Source: Verrucomicrobiota bacterium
GTDB taxonomy: Bacteria; Verrucomicrobiota; Verrucomicrobiia; Methylacidiphilales; UBA1321
Direction: 5' to 3'
Assembly: GCA_013285645.1 (NCBI GenBank)
Contig: JABDHJ010000010.1
Location: forward strand, 1 to 64,000
Length of the DNA: 64,000 nt
The notes beneath the pieces were generated by a model. That model did no database searches, was not told the DNA's origin, and was given only the letters and a program-made list of their open reading frames with translations. Positions within the stretch are counted from its first letter, which is position 1; each line of letters starts with the position of its first letter. Position numbers and translations under genes: made by a program. Positions 9,590-17,688 of this stretch are shown in pieces.

Positions 9590-9672
9590 GAAAAAAAGGC
9601 AGGCCGAACTGACCCTTCTACAAGCTCAGGATGACTAATGAGAATGTGAAAGCCCTGGGTCGCCTCTAGCCA

Positions 9673-10833
9673 TTATTGGGGAGCGGTGCCGTTTTGGTTG
9701 TGATGACCGGCTCCTGCGGTGCCGTCATCCGTGAAGGGAACTGAGGGCGGAGTTCCGGCGGCGGCTTGATAAACACGGACGTAATCGCATTGCATCTTCC
9801 AGGGCATGGTGTCCCAATCGACCTGCCAGTAAGTATAGGGCGTGCCCTTTGCTTTCATCTCCTGCGAATACCAATTGCCGCCCACGGCCAGATTGATCAG
9901 GAGATAAAACGGGCGCTGGAACGACGGGGTGATCTTGCCGTGAGCAATGATTTTTCCATCGAAGGTCCACACGATATTATTTTCATCCCACTCCATTCCC
10001 CAAGTGTGGAAATCGTCACCGAGATTGGCTCCGTAATCGTGCATCCAATCGCTGACTTTTATTTTTTCGGTCTTGGGGGCGATGTAGCCAGTGTCGAATT
10101 TAGACTTCCAGATACCGAGTGATTCCAAAATGTCGATCTCGGGCGGCCATGGGCGGGCTTTGATGTCATCTTTAGAGTACCAGGCGCCTGTTCCTGTCGT
10201 TTTGGGATCTCCCTCCTTTTGATCGCTCACAGGAATATCATCGGCGAGCAACCAGAAGCCCGGCCAGGAACCGCGTTCCATCGGCAGCTTGAAACGGCCT
10301 TCGACATAGCCGTACTTCATAGTGAAACGGCGGTCGGAAATCAGCAGGCCCGAAGTGATGCAGCGTCCCTCACCCATCCAATAATTGGCCCAAAGATTTT
10401 GTGGGGTCTTTGACGCGGTGATGGTGAGGATGCCCGGGGTCTCGAAGGAAAATGGATTGGGGCGTTGATCGACGGGGATGTTGCCTTTGCCGCCGTAGTC
10501 CTTGTCCATGTAGTACTCGGTCTCGCCGTTGCCGATGAGCGTGCGCTGGCTGCTTCCCTGCCAGAAAGTGGTCTGCCATTTGGAGCGATCGATGTAGGGC
10601 TGTCCATCCGTGTCCTTGACCGCGTCAAACTCATCATTCCATTTGAGGGTCATAGGCTTGCCCAGCGGTGAAGTGATGGTTTGTGGAATGGGACCGGGCC
10701 CCGCCTGATATTGGGTTGCAGGCTCTCCGTAGCTGGCGGGATCGCTGGTTGGTTTGCCGGCATCTGCGGCAAAGAGGTTGGACGCAGGCAAAATCAGGGC
10801 GAAGGCCAGGGTCATGCGGTAGGAATTGAACAT
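9673..10833 (-). CDS. Secreted GH16 family endo-glucanase-like glycoside hydrolase
   Basis: A 386-aa protein with an N-terminal signal peptide (SYRMTLAFALILPASNLFAA). The GH16 active-site motif PPEIDILE is near residues 230-237, with the nucleophile and acid/base Glu on either side of the Asp, followed by a conserved WTFDGK strand and a C-terminal YVRVYQ strand. Family members cut beta-1,3/1,4-glucans, laminarin, agarose or carrageenan; the subfamily cannot be assigned here. A short Gly/His/Asn-rich tail follows the jelly roll. It is transcribed towards the agarase-like gene and has a long AT-rich leader with possible operator repeats. Confidence 0.88.
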   Translation of the reverse strand: MFNSYRMTLAFALILPASNLFAADAGKPTSDPASYGEPATQYQAGPGPIPQTITSPLGKPMTLKWNDEFDAVKDTDGQPYIDRSKWQTTFWQGSSQRTLIGNGETEYYMDKDYGGKGNIPVDQRPNPFSFETPGILTITASKTPQNLWANYWMGEGRCITSGLLISDRRFTMKYGYVEGRFKLPMERGSWPGFWLLADDIPVSDQKEGDPKTTGTGAWYSKDDIKARPWPPEIDILESLGIWKSKFDTGYIAPKTEKIKVSDWMHDYGANLGDDFHTWGMEWDENNIVWTFDGKIIAHGKITPSFQRPFYLLINLAVGGNWYSQEMKAKGTPYTYWQVDWDTMPWKMQCDYVRVYQAAAGTPPSVPFTDDGTAGAGHHNQNGTAPQ

Positions 10834-10886
10834 AAGGACTTTTGTAAGGGTTTGTCTGTTGGGACCTCAGGCGGGAAGGCGACGTG

Positions 10887-10966
10887 ACGGTGATTTAACT
10901 CCCTTTCAATTGAGAGCGCCAACGGTGATTTAGGTTAACCGTTTATCCTTATATTATCCGATTATA
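10887..10966 (-). promoter_or_regulatory. candidate promoter and operator of the GH16 gene
   Basis: On the minus strand a perfect TATAAT lies at 10966-10961. Between it and the GH16 start there are two direct copies of acggtgattta (10887-10897 and 10922-10932), and the second copy sits in an inverted repeat AACGGT-N11-ACCGTT (10921-10943). This arrangement suits a repressor or AraC-type site downstream of a promoter. No clear -35 box is seen. Confidence 0.4.
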
Positions 10967-11116
10967 GTGCAAATATATCGTGGAAATGTCTATTGTGGAG
11001 ATAGTGGTAATGCCTATTTTAAGAGAAGAGATCATCTCCAAACTTAATCACATCGACCTGTTTTGATTGAGCTTTCCGATGGTAGAACCCGACTCCGACC
11101 AACTTCCCTCTTTTCA

Positions 11117-11602
11117 ATGAATTATCCAGCTTCCTCTCTCCAACACCGCGCCGATGAAAATCGGGCCTTCAGCTTGGTTGAAGTGGTGTTGGCAATGGGA
11201 GTCATGAGCTTTGCACTGCTGGGGATGGTCGCGTTGTTGCCGATGGGACTCAAGACGTCGCACCTGGCGGCCGATGCGATGACGCAGGCGCAAATTGTAC
11301 AGTACTCTCGCAACCAACTGGAGTTGACACCGTTTACGAATCTTGCGAACTGGAGCAGCGTTACGGCTTATTTCGATAATCAGGGTCTTCCAACCACGAA
11401 CAACGATCCGGAGCAGATTTACAAGGTCACGTATACGGTGGGCAATGTGACTATGTCGGGCACAACCGTTTTGACAACGAACCCCAACGCGCCCAATGCA
11501 GCGGCGGACGCTCAATTGGTGCAGGTCAATATCTATAACCGGACGGCCCCCGGCGCCACCGCCAATGTTTTTCCCATCATCGTCCCGAATTCCGGATTTT
11601 AG
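11117..11602 (+). CDS. Isolated Verru_Chthon cassette protein B (pseudopilin)
   Basis: A ~161-aa protein with a prepilin methylation motif (AFSLVEVVLAMGVMSFALLG) at about residues 17-36, where the +5 Glu is present. It is followed by VALLPMGLKTSHLAADAMTQ, the block I associate with Verru_Chthon cassette protein B. The ATG at 11117 gives a short leader; an upstream TTG at 11063 is unlikely. It stands alone, 9.5 kb from proteins A and D, directly beside the left border of the tRNA-Ser island. It may be a duplicate or a dispersed member of a cassette. The pilus role is inferred. Confidence 0.75.
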   Translation: MNYPASSLQHRADENRAFSLVEVVLAMGVMSFALLGMVALLPMGLKTSHLAADAMTQAQIVQYSRNQLELTPFTNLANWSSVTAYFDNQGLPTTNNDPEQIYKVTYTVGNVTMSGTTVLTTNPNAPNAAADAQLVQVNIYNRTAPGATANVFPIIVPNSGF

Positions 11603-11643
11603 GCGATTCAACGAATAAGTCAGCGGGGCGAAATCTCGATACT

Positions 11644-11740
11644 TTGATTTTCAGAGACTTACCGTAATTCCAACCCTTACGCAAGGGTTGGCGGACGAGG
11701 TAGGATTACATCCCGTTCTTCGTAAGTCCCTGAAAATCAA
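11644..11740. repeat. left island boundary: att core inside inverted arms
   Basis: The 27-bp core gcaagggttggcggacgagg plus taggatt (11681-11707) is identical to 20021-20047, which contains the 3' end of tRNA-Ser. The core overlaps a perfect hairpin CCAACCCTT-ACGC-AAGGGTTGG (11670-11691). It is flanked by 19-bp inverted arms with one mismatch (11644-11662 and 11722-11740). The arm core cagagactta recurs at the right boundary (19991-20000). This looks like the far attachment junction of an integrase-mobilised element with recombinase arm sites. Confidence 0.82.
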
Positions 11741-11877
11741 GCATCGCAAATCCCGCGATGTGTGAGTTGTGTACTTAAATGTGTGACAGGATTCAGACCG
11801 ACTGTCGAACCGATTTTTCGCCAAGAGGAATAAAAATATCTTTTGAAACAGTTTCAAATTCAATTTCGAGGGTCATT

Positions 11878-12684
11878 TTAAGAACGTGTAAACGGCTGCC
11901 AGATTTTCCAAGCAGCAATGGAGTTTAATCTTTTTGATTCTAAAAAGAGTTGTTCGTTAAATGCTTTTTCTAACGCTTCCACTTTTTCGATGTCTTGACG
12001 CAGTTTTTCACATAATTCGTCAGTATCTTTTCCCTCCACGTATGCCTTTAGTGCAAGAGATATGGTATCCGTGCTGGCATTGTGTAGCTCCACAATTTTC
12101 TCGGATTCCTCAGCAAGGTTAGGATGGTAAATGTTGGTGAGCATTTCCATTTCGGCATCGGAGCCAAAATCAACATTCATCATTTTTTCCAGTTCAGCGA
12201 TGGCGGTTTTTCCGTGCTCGTTAGGGTCTCTCAAAGCATCCAAAATATATTGGATTTTTCGGGCAATTTGCTTTGCGACTTTCGTATGACAGACAAATAG
12301 CTCTTCCAATTTCTTTCTTCTAAAATCCCATTCTTGGCTGCGATTTAGAATAGTTGACGAGATAATGGCAGCTAAAATGCCAGCAGTTAACGCGATTAAG
12401 GCTGGTAACAAAGCCAAAATCCAAGGGGAAGGACTATCAGGTTTGTAGTCAAGATGGACGTAAATTGGTTGGTTTTTAGATGGAGGTATAACTGTCGCGG
12501 TGAGATTTGTCGCTGGATTTGCGATAGTAATTGGAAAGGGATTTACGATGACGCTGATCGGAGCTGCGTTAGTAGAGGGCTGCGAGGGATTCGCTTGCGA
12601 CGATGTTCCGCTTGTCTTTTTAAGCGGTACTGAGCCGTAGACTGGCAACAGAATTCCAACTGCGAGAAGCGGAAGAAGTTTCAT
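11878..12684 (-). CDS. Unrecognised membrane protein, partner of HExxH protein
   Basis: About 268 aa. The ATG at 12684 follows AGGA and begins a signal-like segment (MKLLPLLAVGILLPVYGS); the frame continues to an ATG at 12750. A Pro/Asn/Thr-rich, presumably periplasmic stretch is followed by a transmembrane helix (ILALLPALIALTAGILAAII) and then a charged, helical ~140-residue cytoplasmic domain rich in Glu and Lys. It lies 7-74 bp (depending on start) behind the HExxH gene, so the two are probably co-transcribed. I do not recognise the family. Position inside the island suggests an accessory function. Confidence 0.6.
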   Translation of the reverse strand: MKLLPLLAVGILLPVYGSVPLKKTSGTSSQANPSQPSTNAAPISVIVNPFPITIANPATNLTATVIPPSKNQPIYVHLDYKPDSPSPWILALLPALIALTAGILAAIISSTILNRSQEWDFRRKKLEELFVCHTKVAKQIARKIQYILDALRDPNEHGKTAIAELEKMMNVDFGSDAEMEMLTNIYHPNLAEESEKIVELHNASTDTISLALKAYVEGKDTDELCEKLRQDIEKVEALEKAFNEQLFLESKRLNSIAAWKIWQPFTRS

Positions 12685-12757
12685 AGTCACGGTTCCTAAT
12701 CTGTTACGCTTGGCCTGATTAGCCAATGTGGTGAAGGATACGTTTTCCATGAGAGCC

Positions 12758-13297
12758 TTAACCGTGTTTCGCTACCTCCGCAACAAAGTCATGCAATACC
12801 TTGCCTTTTTCCTGACCTTGGGCTTTTCCAAACTTGTCCTCCCACTGCAATATTAATTGCTCATCAAAATCGAAGCCATCTCCCAAAATAAGTTCTACGT
12901 GAGCGTGCATTAGCTCATGTACCAATATCTTGAGTAGAAAAGAAATCGGGTGCTCCGTATCTGGAAAAGGTTCCTTGATGAGCCTGTTGGGAAACAACAC
13001 GATCATTGGATTTGAGCTGGATTCGCCGATGAAAGCAGCCACTCGTCTAGGAAACCTTTGATGTGAGACAAAATATATCGTCGGCTCTTTTAGGCCCAAG
13101 ACGGAAGCGGCAGCCGCTATCATGTCGTACAAAGCGGATACCGAAGATGATAGGTAGTCAGGAGGTTTGCCGGTGAAGGTATAGCCATTCACATACAACT
13201 GATCGGCTCCGTAGTTATAGGGGCCAATGAGGAAAAGATTTTGGAATCGGCGATCTGGGTCTTCGCGAAGCAGATACTTTGCTGGGCTGTCGGGCAT
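12758..13297 (-). CDS. Putative HExxH zinc metallopeptidase-like protein
   Basis: A 179-aa protein with a hydrophobic helix carrying ILVHELMHAH at about residues 124-133. This is a HExxH zinc-binding and catalytic motif, followed by acidic residues (FDEQ, WEDKF) that could supply the third ligand. There is no signal peptide or membrane helix, so a small cytoplasmic metalloprotein is likely. A strong AGGAGG ribosome site (13309-13314 on the plus strand) supports the ATG. It is the first gene of a pair with the following membrane protein. No family name is recognised; enzymatic activity is inferred only from the motif. Confidence 0.6.
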   Translation of the reverse strand: MPDSPAKYLLREDPDRRFQNLFLIGPYNYGADQLYVNGYTFTGKPPDYLSSSVSALYDMIAAAASVLGLKEPTIYFVSHQRFPRRVAAFIGESSSNPMIVLFPNRLIKEPFPDTEHPISFLLKILVHELMHAHVELILGDGFDFDEQLILQWEDKFGKAQGQEKGKVLHDFVAEVAKHG

Positions 13298-13492
13298 TCG
13301 CCAAGATTCCTCCTATTTTTGTTTGAGATCAATTCTACTTTTTACGGTGACTAAGGAGGAAAGGTGGCAGGAAAATGATCAGCTCTCCGCTACCTTGATT
13401 CAAAGCTATCGAAATCTTAAGTCCACTGGGGGAGGAATTATAGCCCCTAAAAGTTAGACTAAAGAAAAACCCAAGCTGGTATGTCACTTCCG

Positions 13493-14041
13493 TCAGTTTA
13501 GCTTAGACGTTAAATATTTGATCGCTTCCGCCATCGTCATTTTTCTCATTTTATAATCAATTTCACTCTTGATGTACCGCTGATGGATGGCAATGTGGCC
13601 ACGATTCGTCGTTAGGGCTAAATTATCAAGATGATTATTAGTTTTGTCGCCGTCGATATGGTGCACGACTACCGACTCCGGGAAATTCTCCACGGAAATT
13701 CCCAACACATCCGCAAAAACAATCTGATGAACAAAATACCGTTTCCCGTGAAAAATCTCTGTTAAATAACCATGCCCGTCGTGACACTGACCTTTAAAGT
13801 TAGGCGGACGCTTGCAGTGTTGAGGATTTTTATCGCCTGTCTTTGATTCAGAATATTTGACCGCCTTCAGCCTTTTAAGCTCATTGGGGCTCAGTTCCTG
13901 TTTGAGAATCGCACAGACCGTATGATGGGTTATGCGAAATCTCGCAGCAACTTGCTCCATAGTTAGCAATGACTCTCGATAGAGGGTCACTATTTCTTCT
14001 CGTAAATGTGAATCGGATAAATGCTTCTTACAAACGGACAT
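13493..14041 (-). CDS. HNH endonuclease with N-terminal helix-turn-helix
   Basis: A 182-aa protein. Residues ~10-50 form a resolvase-like helix-turn-helix (LTMEQVAARFRITHHTVCAI). A C-terminal HNH domain (VVHHIDGDKTNNHLDNL, then TNRGHIAIH) matches the HNH_3 type of phage and homing endonucleases. HNH enzymes nick or cut DNA with one metal ion in a beta-beta-alpha site; the His-His-Asn residues are present. It stands alone in the island behind an AT-rich upstream region with a 30-nt perfect palindrome. It could be a free-standing homing nuclease or a phage packaging-type nuclease. Confidence 0.82.
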   Translation of the reverse strand: MSVCKKHLSDSHLREEIVTLYRESLLTMEQVAARFRITHHTVCAILKQELSPNELKRLKAVKYSESKTGDKNPQHCKRPPNFKGQCHDGHGYLTEIFHGKRYFVHQIVFADVLGISVENFPESVVVHHIDGDKTNNHLDNLALTTNRGHIAIHQRYIKSEIDYKMRKMTMAEAIKYLTSKLN

Positions 14042-14071
14042 ATAGTAAAGAGTAGCTATGCTATATTACAA

Positions 14072-14101
14072 AAATCAAATATATATTTATATATTTGATT
14101 T
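14072..14101. repeat. 30-nt AT-rich perfect palindrome
   Basis: Arms aaatcaaatatata and tatatatttgattt are perfect complements with a 2-nt centre. It lies 31 bp upstream of the HNH gene start. A smaller palindrome TAGC-TAT-GCTA lies between them at about 14053-14063. It may be an operator, a nuclease target or a replication-related site. Confidence 0.75.
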
Positions 14102-14206
14102 ACCGACACCACAAAATTCAATCAAGTTTTGACTCATTCTAATATTGATTGCGGCACTCTTTTATCACCTCAATAGCGAACGTGCATGCCTAGCCGATTT
14201 CAAAGA

Positions 14207-14850
14207 TTACTTGATTCTTTGGATTTTTGGCTCTCAACGAGAACTGCTGCGGCCAGTAACCGTGTTATGCAGAAGGAAGGATGGGTGAATGGTGTCACTT
14301 CCGTTAAGCAAGTATTGCCAGAATCCAGTAGGGGGCGTCGGTCTTCCGTACATTACTTTGCCGTCGCGACGTTTTACCAGTTGTTCCCCTTCCCCAAGGT
14401 CGAAGTGGAGCATGACATCCTCCGGCTGGCCATCCTCCGTCAGCATCATCTTCCGCGCCCGTACACGTACCACTCCGCCGTTAGCCGTCTTCACGACGCC
14501 GGATGGTTGCCATGTGAAACCCGCCGCCGCCATCTTCTCCTCAATGCGCCTTGGCAGGCCACCATTCTTGAGTAGCCTGACTTCCTTCCATTCCGTCCCG
14601 GACGCCTTACCAACGTAGGTAGAACGCATCTTGGCAAGCTTCTGATATTCGATCAATTCAACCACGAAGGGAATGTCTGTGAAGTAAGGGAGATGTTCCC
14701 CCGCCGACACACTGGGCACCTTCTCATTGTCAGGAAGATTACGGGTGCTCTCCGTAAAAACACGAGGCCGGAGCCTGAATCCATCCCGGCTGAAAAGCAC
14801 GTCACAGGTAAAGTCGTCCCGAGAAAAGGAGAGTCTTTAGCCGACGATAC
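14207..14850 (-). pseudogene. Decayed fragment of a phage-type family-A DNA polymerase
   Basis: The minus-strand frame contains ELIEYQKLAKMRSTYVG, the linker typical of Pol I-type polymerases (compare YRKLAKLKSTY), and later HPSFLLHNTVTGRSSSR, which corresponds to the conserved TGRLSSSDPNLQNIP region. A TGA follows immediately (14236-14234). The same frame then continues EPKIQRIK, resembling DPNLQNIP, before a TAA at 14209-14207. The upstream end is also blocked by a stop at about 14851. The nuclease domain and the catalytic palm and fingers are missing. It is a remnant of a polymerase gene from the element that brought the island, probably a phage. Confidence 0.75.
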
Positions 14851-14961
14851 CACTCCTCGCGATACCCGACATGGTAAGAGGCGCGCTGTGCGACATTTTA
14901 GCCTGATTGGCGGGTCTTCGCAAAACTCACCCTTCCGCACCCAGCGGGTCGGATCAGCTAT

Positions 14962-15534
14962 TTAAGGATAGTCGTGCCCGAGCACATATGTTCCGGGGCT
15001 TGTAGTCCGGCTTCGCTTTCGTACCTGCTCAAAAAGTTTATCGGACTTCTTTTCCAGACGTTCAAGTTGAAATGCCGCAAGAACTTGTACTCGCTCGAAT
15101 TGAGCGAGGGAGAACGTCATAAAATGCGCGTGTGTGTAGACAACACCTTCTTTTGTTATCGTAACGAGCGTCGAGTAGAATGGCAGCTTTTCGCCGGTCT
15201 CGCTGTTCACATAAATATCGGTGTTCGATAGGTCTCGATGGGCTACAAAAGCGTTTCGGTAAGCAATTAGTCCATCATGCGTTTCCCGCATTTGATCGTC
15301 GGCAAATGAGGAAAATTTATCCTCTAACTTTCCGAGACCCGTCCCCTCGGTAAAGGGGCTGGCGTAGAGGGCTGCTATACCCGCTCCGGTAACGCACACT
15401 TCGTCTTCGGACAAATCGGTACGCTTTAAAGCCGCCTCGCAGGCTCGTTTGACGAGGAACATGGATTGGCACGCCAGCTTTAGTCTCTTCAGTTGAGAGA
15501 TACGCCTTACGTCCTGATGATGAATAGGCGGCAT
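14962..15534 (-). CDS. HEPN-like protein of unknown function
   Basis: About 190 aa from the ATG at 15534 (the frame continues to a TTG at 15564). Helical, with GLIAYRNAFVAHRDLS near the middle: the Arg-Asn-x4-His spacing fits the RX4-6H motif of HEPN-type RNases. A preceding LYASPFTEGTGLGKL block resembles a common class of uncharacterised bacterial proteins with the same layout. HEPN proteins are often toxins or defence effectors that cleave RNA. The assignment rests on one short motif. It is divergent from the membrane-anchored gene at 15617. Confidence 0.55.
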   Translation of the reverse strand: MPPIHHQDVRRISQLKRLKLACQSMFLVKRACEAALKRTDLSEDEVCVTGAGIAALYASPFTEGTGLGKLEDKFSSFADDQMRETHDGLIAYRNAFVAHRDLSNTDIYVNSETGEKLPFYSTLVTITKEGVVYTHAHFMTFSLAQFERVQVLAAFQLERLEKKSDKLFEQVRKRSRTTSPGTYVLGHDYP

Positions 15535-15616
15535 GAAGCCACTTATACCGAAGCGGATGCCCAAAGGCGATAACCTCCGTGATTGTTAAGCTGGTTTCAA
15601 AGGGATAGCCTTACTC

Positions 15617-16483
15617 ATGGAGTTCTGGAATGCCGATAACATCAGTAAGGCCAGCTTGGTTTTCTCAGCGCTGGCGTTGCTTGTATCTCTTTGGACCGCC
15701 CAGTATACCCGCGACTCGGTCCGAGAATCGCGAAAGACCGGCCTTGCTTCAAATCATCAAAAGTACGTCGATCTTTTAACGGGTACGAGGCAATCTCTTG
15801 CATCAAAGTTTCGTGCGTTGCGGGAATGCGCCTCTGACATCTACCCCGACTTATTGCACCTTTTGGATAGATTTCCGTGTCGTTCGGAAGGTTGCTTACG
15901 TCACGTGGCGGGCCGATTTTGTCACTTACGCACAGACGATTTTGCAGATCAAGTAATGCGAAATCCAAATTACCGTGATCGTAATTTTCCAATATCTCTC
16001 TGGGAGATTGAGATGGATGAGCCTGAAACGATGGAGATTAAAGAGGTAGTAGAAATGGTACCTACGGCTGCGCGGGCACAGCTTTACCGTGATACCACAC
16101 GGGCTCTTAAACCTTACTGGAAAGCCTTTGATGACATTGAGCCCGATCTCAAGCTGGCTATCGACACTTTGGAGGCAGCGATACAAAAGAGCAATTTGGA
16201 AGAATATCCCTTATCCCTTAGTCCTAAAATTTTAAAAAATTATGAGTCCGCCATTAACACTTATAAGCTTCTGCTTCGTTTCGATATTTTTCAGGTGCGT
16301 CAATTTTCGGATGAGGACGACGATGATCCCGAAGGTTACGAGATTTCAACGGTTTTCTATGCTGTGTCCGTGTTGATGTTGGTAGAACAATCGTGGATGT
16401 GGGAAACTTGGGAAAAATCTACGCGAACTTGGTTTTATCGATTTCTCCAAGTGTTTAATCCGCAAAGTAAGCGTCTATCTTGA
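15617..16483 (+). CDS. Unrecognised membrane-anchored helical protein
   Basis: A 288-aa protein with one N-terminal transmembrane helix (ISKASLVFSALALLVSLWTA) and then a mostly helical cytoplasmic domain with several Cys residues in the first half. The pattern of an N-terminal helix followed by a charged domain is shared with many uncharacterised island proteins. It is divergent from the HEPN-like gene, starting 82 bp away, so the two may share a control region. No catalytic motif is recognised. Confidence 0.6.
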   Translation: MEFWNADNISKASLVFSALALLVSLWTAQYTRDSVRESRKTGLASNHQKYVDLLTGTRQSLASKFRALRECASDIYPDLLHLLDRFPCRSEGCLRHVAGRFCHLRTDDFADQVMRNPNYRDRNFPISLWEIEMDEPETMEIKEVVEMVPTAARAQLYRDTTRALKPYWKAFDDIEPDLKLAIDTLEAAIQKSNLEEYPLSLSPKILKNYESAINTYKLLLRFDIFQVRQFSDEDDDDPEGYEISTVFYAVSVLMLVEQSWMWETWEKSTRTWFYRFLQVFNPQSKRLS

Positions 16484-16685
16484 GAAAGATGTTACTTTGG
16501 AAATTCTCAAATTCGATTCTCTCAAAGCTGTAACCACCCCAAACCCTACGATCCCCTCACCCGCACCTCCTAAGAGCCTATAAGGGATTCTGACGCAATT
16601 GTTGGCCATTTCCACAAGGGCACGCCGGGAGCTTCGTTTGTGTCCTTAGCGAAATTTACCTCGGCAGGCTGACGCCTTTAGTTCG

Positions 16686-17666
16686 TCAATAGAAAGCCGT
16701 TGCAATGGTCAGCCTCTCGCCTACCTTTATCCGATGGACGTGCTGCTTAGGTGCATGAATCTTTGCCTCCGCAGCGCGGTTCATTAGATCATTCGAGCGG
16801 AATGGAGCCATAACGTAACGATGGGCGGAACGCAGAGTACGGTTATTGGCCACCTCACCGGCTCCCGGCTCAAGCTCACCGTAGCTGATAGGGCCGTTCC
16901 ATCGGGCGCAAGCGAGCATACGAGAGCTAAGGGGCAAAGTAATCTCCACAAACGGAGAACGTATACCGAAGGGCTTCTGTCCATTGCTGACCGGATCAGC
17001 ATCAAACAGCGAGACGGGATGATCCCCGATAACTAAATCGGGATCGCCCGAACGGACATCGTGAAAACACCAACTCATATGGCAAAAATCCTCTGTCACC
17101 GCCTCGATTAGCGCGAGGGACTGATGCATGACAAATTCTCTGGCTGGCTTCGCCGTAGCGCCGCCGCTTGCTAACATCGTGAGGAACTTCTCGATTTCAT
17201 CGGGGCTGATCCCAATTTTGAAGAGCCGGGCATAAACGCGATCACGAAAATCGGCGTCAAACTTGGCAATACGGTCAATCATTTCCTGTATGATCGGCGC
17301 TATTGCGTCGTGTACGCGTGCAAACGAAGCCGGAGTGCGGCAGAGCTGAGCGGCGACGAAGCGAAAGAAAGAAACGATCTCCTCCGGCTCTAGTATCTCG
17401 TGATTTAGCAAACGCCGAATGGCAACGGCGGCATCATTCTCGATTATCCGACTGAAGTAGTTCTCAATTGTTTCGTAGTCGGTTGAGCCGTCGCCCTTAG
17501 TCCAAGCGTAAAAGTCAGTCTTCGATGCTGCACTTTTAGGACTTCGCGAGGTGATTCTCTTCGTCACGGTGTCGTATACCCAAACCTTGCCGTCCTGATC
17601 CGTGAAATTTCGGATTAGAAACTGCGGAACATAGTGATGGTTGTGGGCAACGGGCGGAATAGCCAT
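16686..17666 (-). CDS. DUF4238 family protein
   Basis: A ~326-aa protein beginning shortly before HNHHYVPQFLIRNFT, the hallmark N-terminus of DUF4238. Further family-like blocks are FYAWTKGDGSTDYETIENYF, FVAAQLCRTP and LVIGDHPVSLFD. The ATG at 17666 leaves a 22-bp gap to the SEC-C gene; a TTG at 17699 would overlap it. It is the last of three closely packed genes. To my knowledge the biochemical function of DUF4238 is not established; conserved His, Asp and Arg residues suggest an enzyme. A second, divergent member is at 45851-46645. Confidence 0.82.
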   Translation of the reverse strand: MAIPPVAHNHHYVPQFLIRNFTDQDGKVWVYDTVTKRITSRSPKSAASKTDFYAWTKGDGSTDYETIENYFSRIIENDAAVAIRRLLNHEILEPEEIVSFFRFVAAQLCRTPASFARVHDAIAPIIQEMIDRIAKFDADFRDRVYARLFKIGISPDEIEKFLTMLASGGATAKPAREFVMHQSLALIEAVTEDFCHMSWCFHDVRSGDPDLVIGDHPVSLFDADPVSNGQKPFGIRSPFVEITLPLSSRMLACARWNGPISYGELEPGAGEVANNRTLRSAHRYVMAPFRSNDLMNRAAEAKIHAPKQHVHRIKVGERLTIATAFY

Positions 17667-17688
17667 GCCTACTGTCCCACTCTTATTA

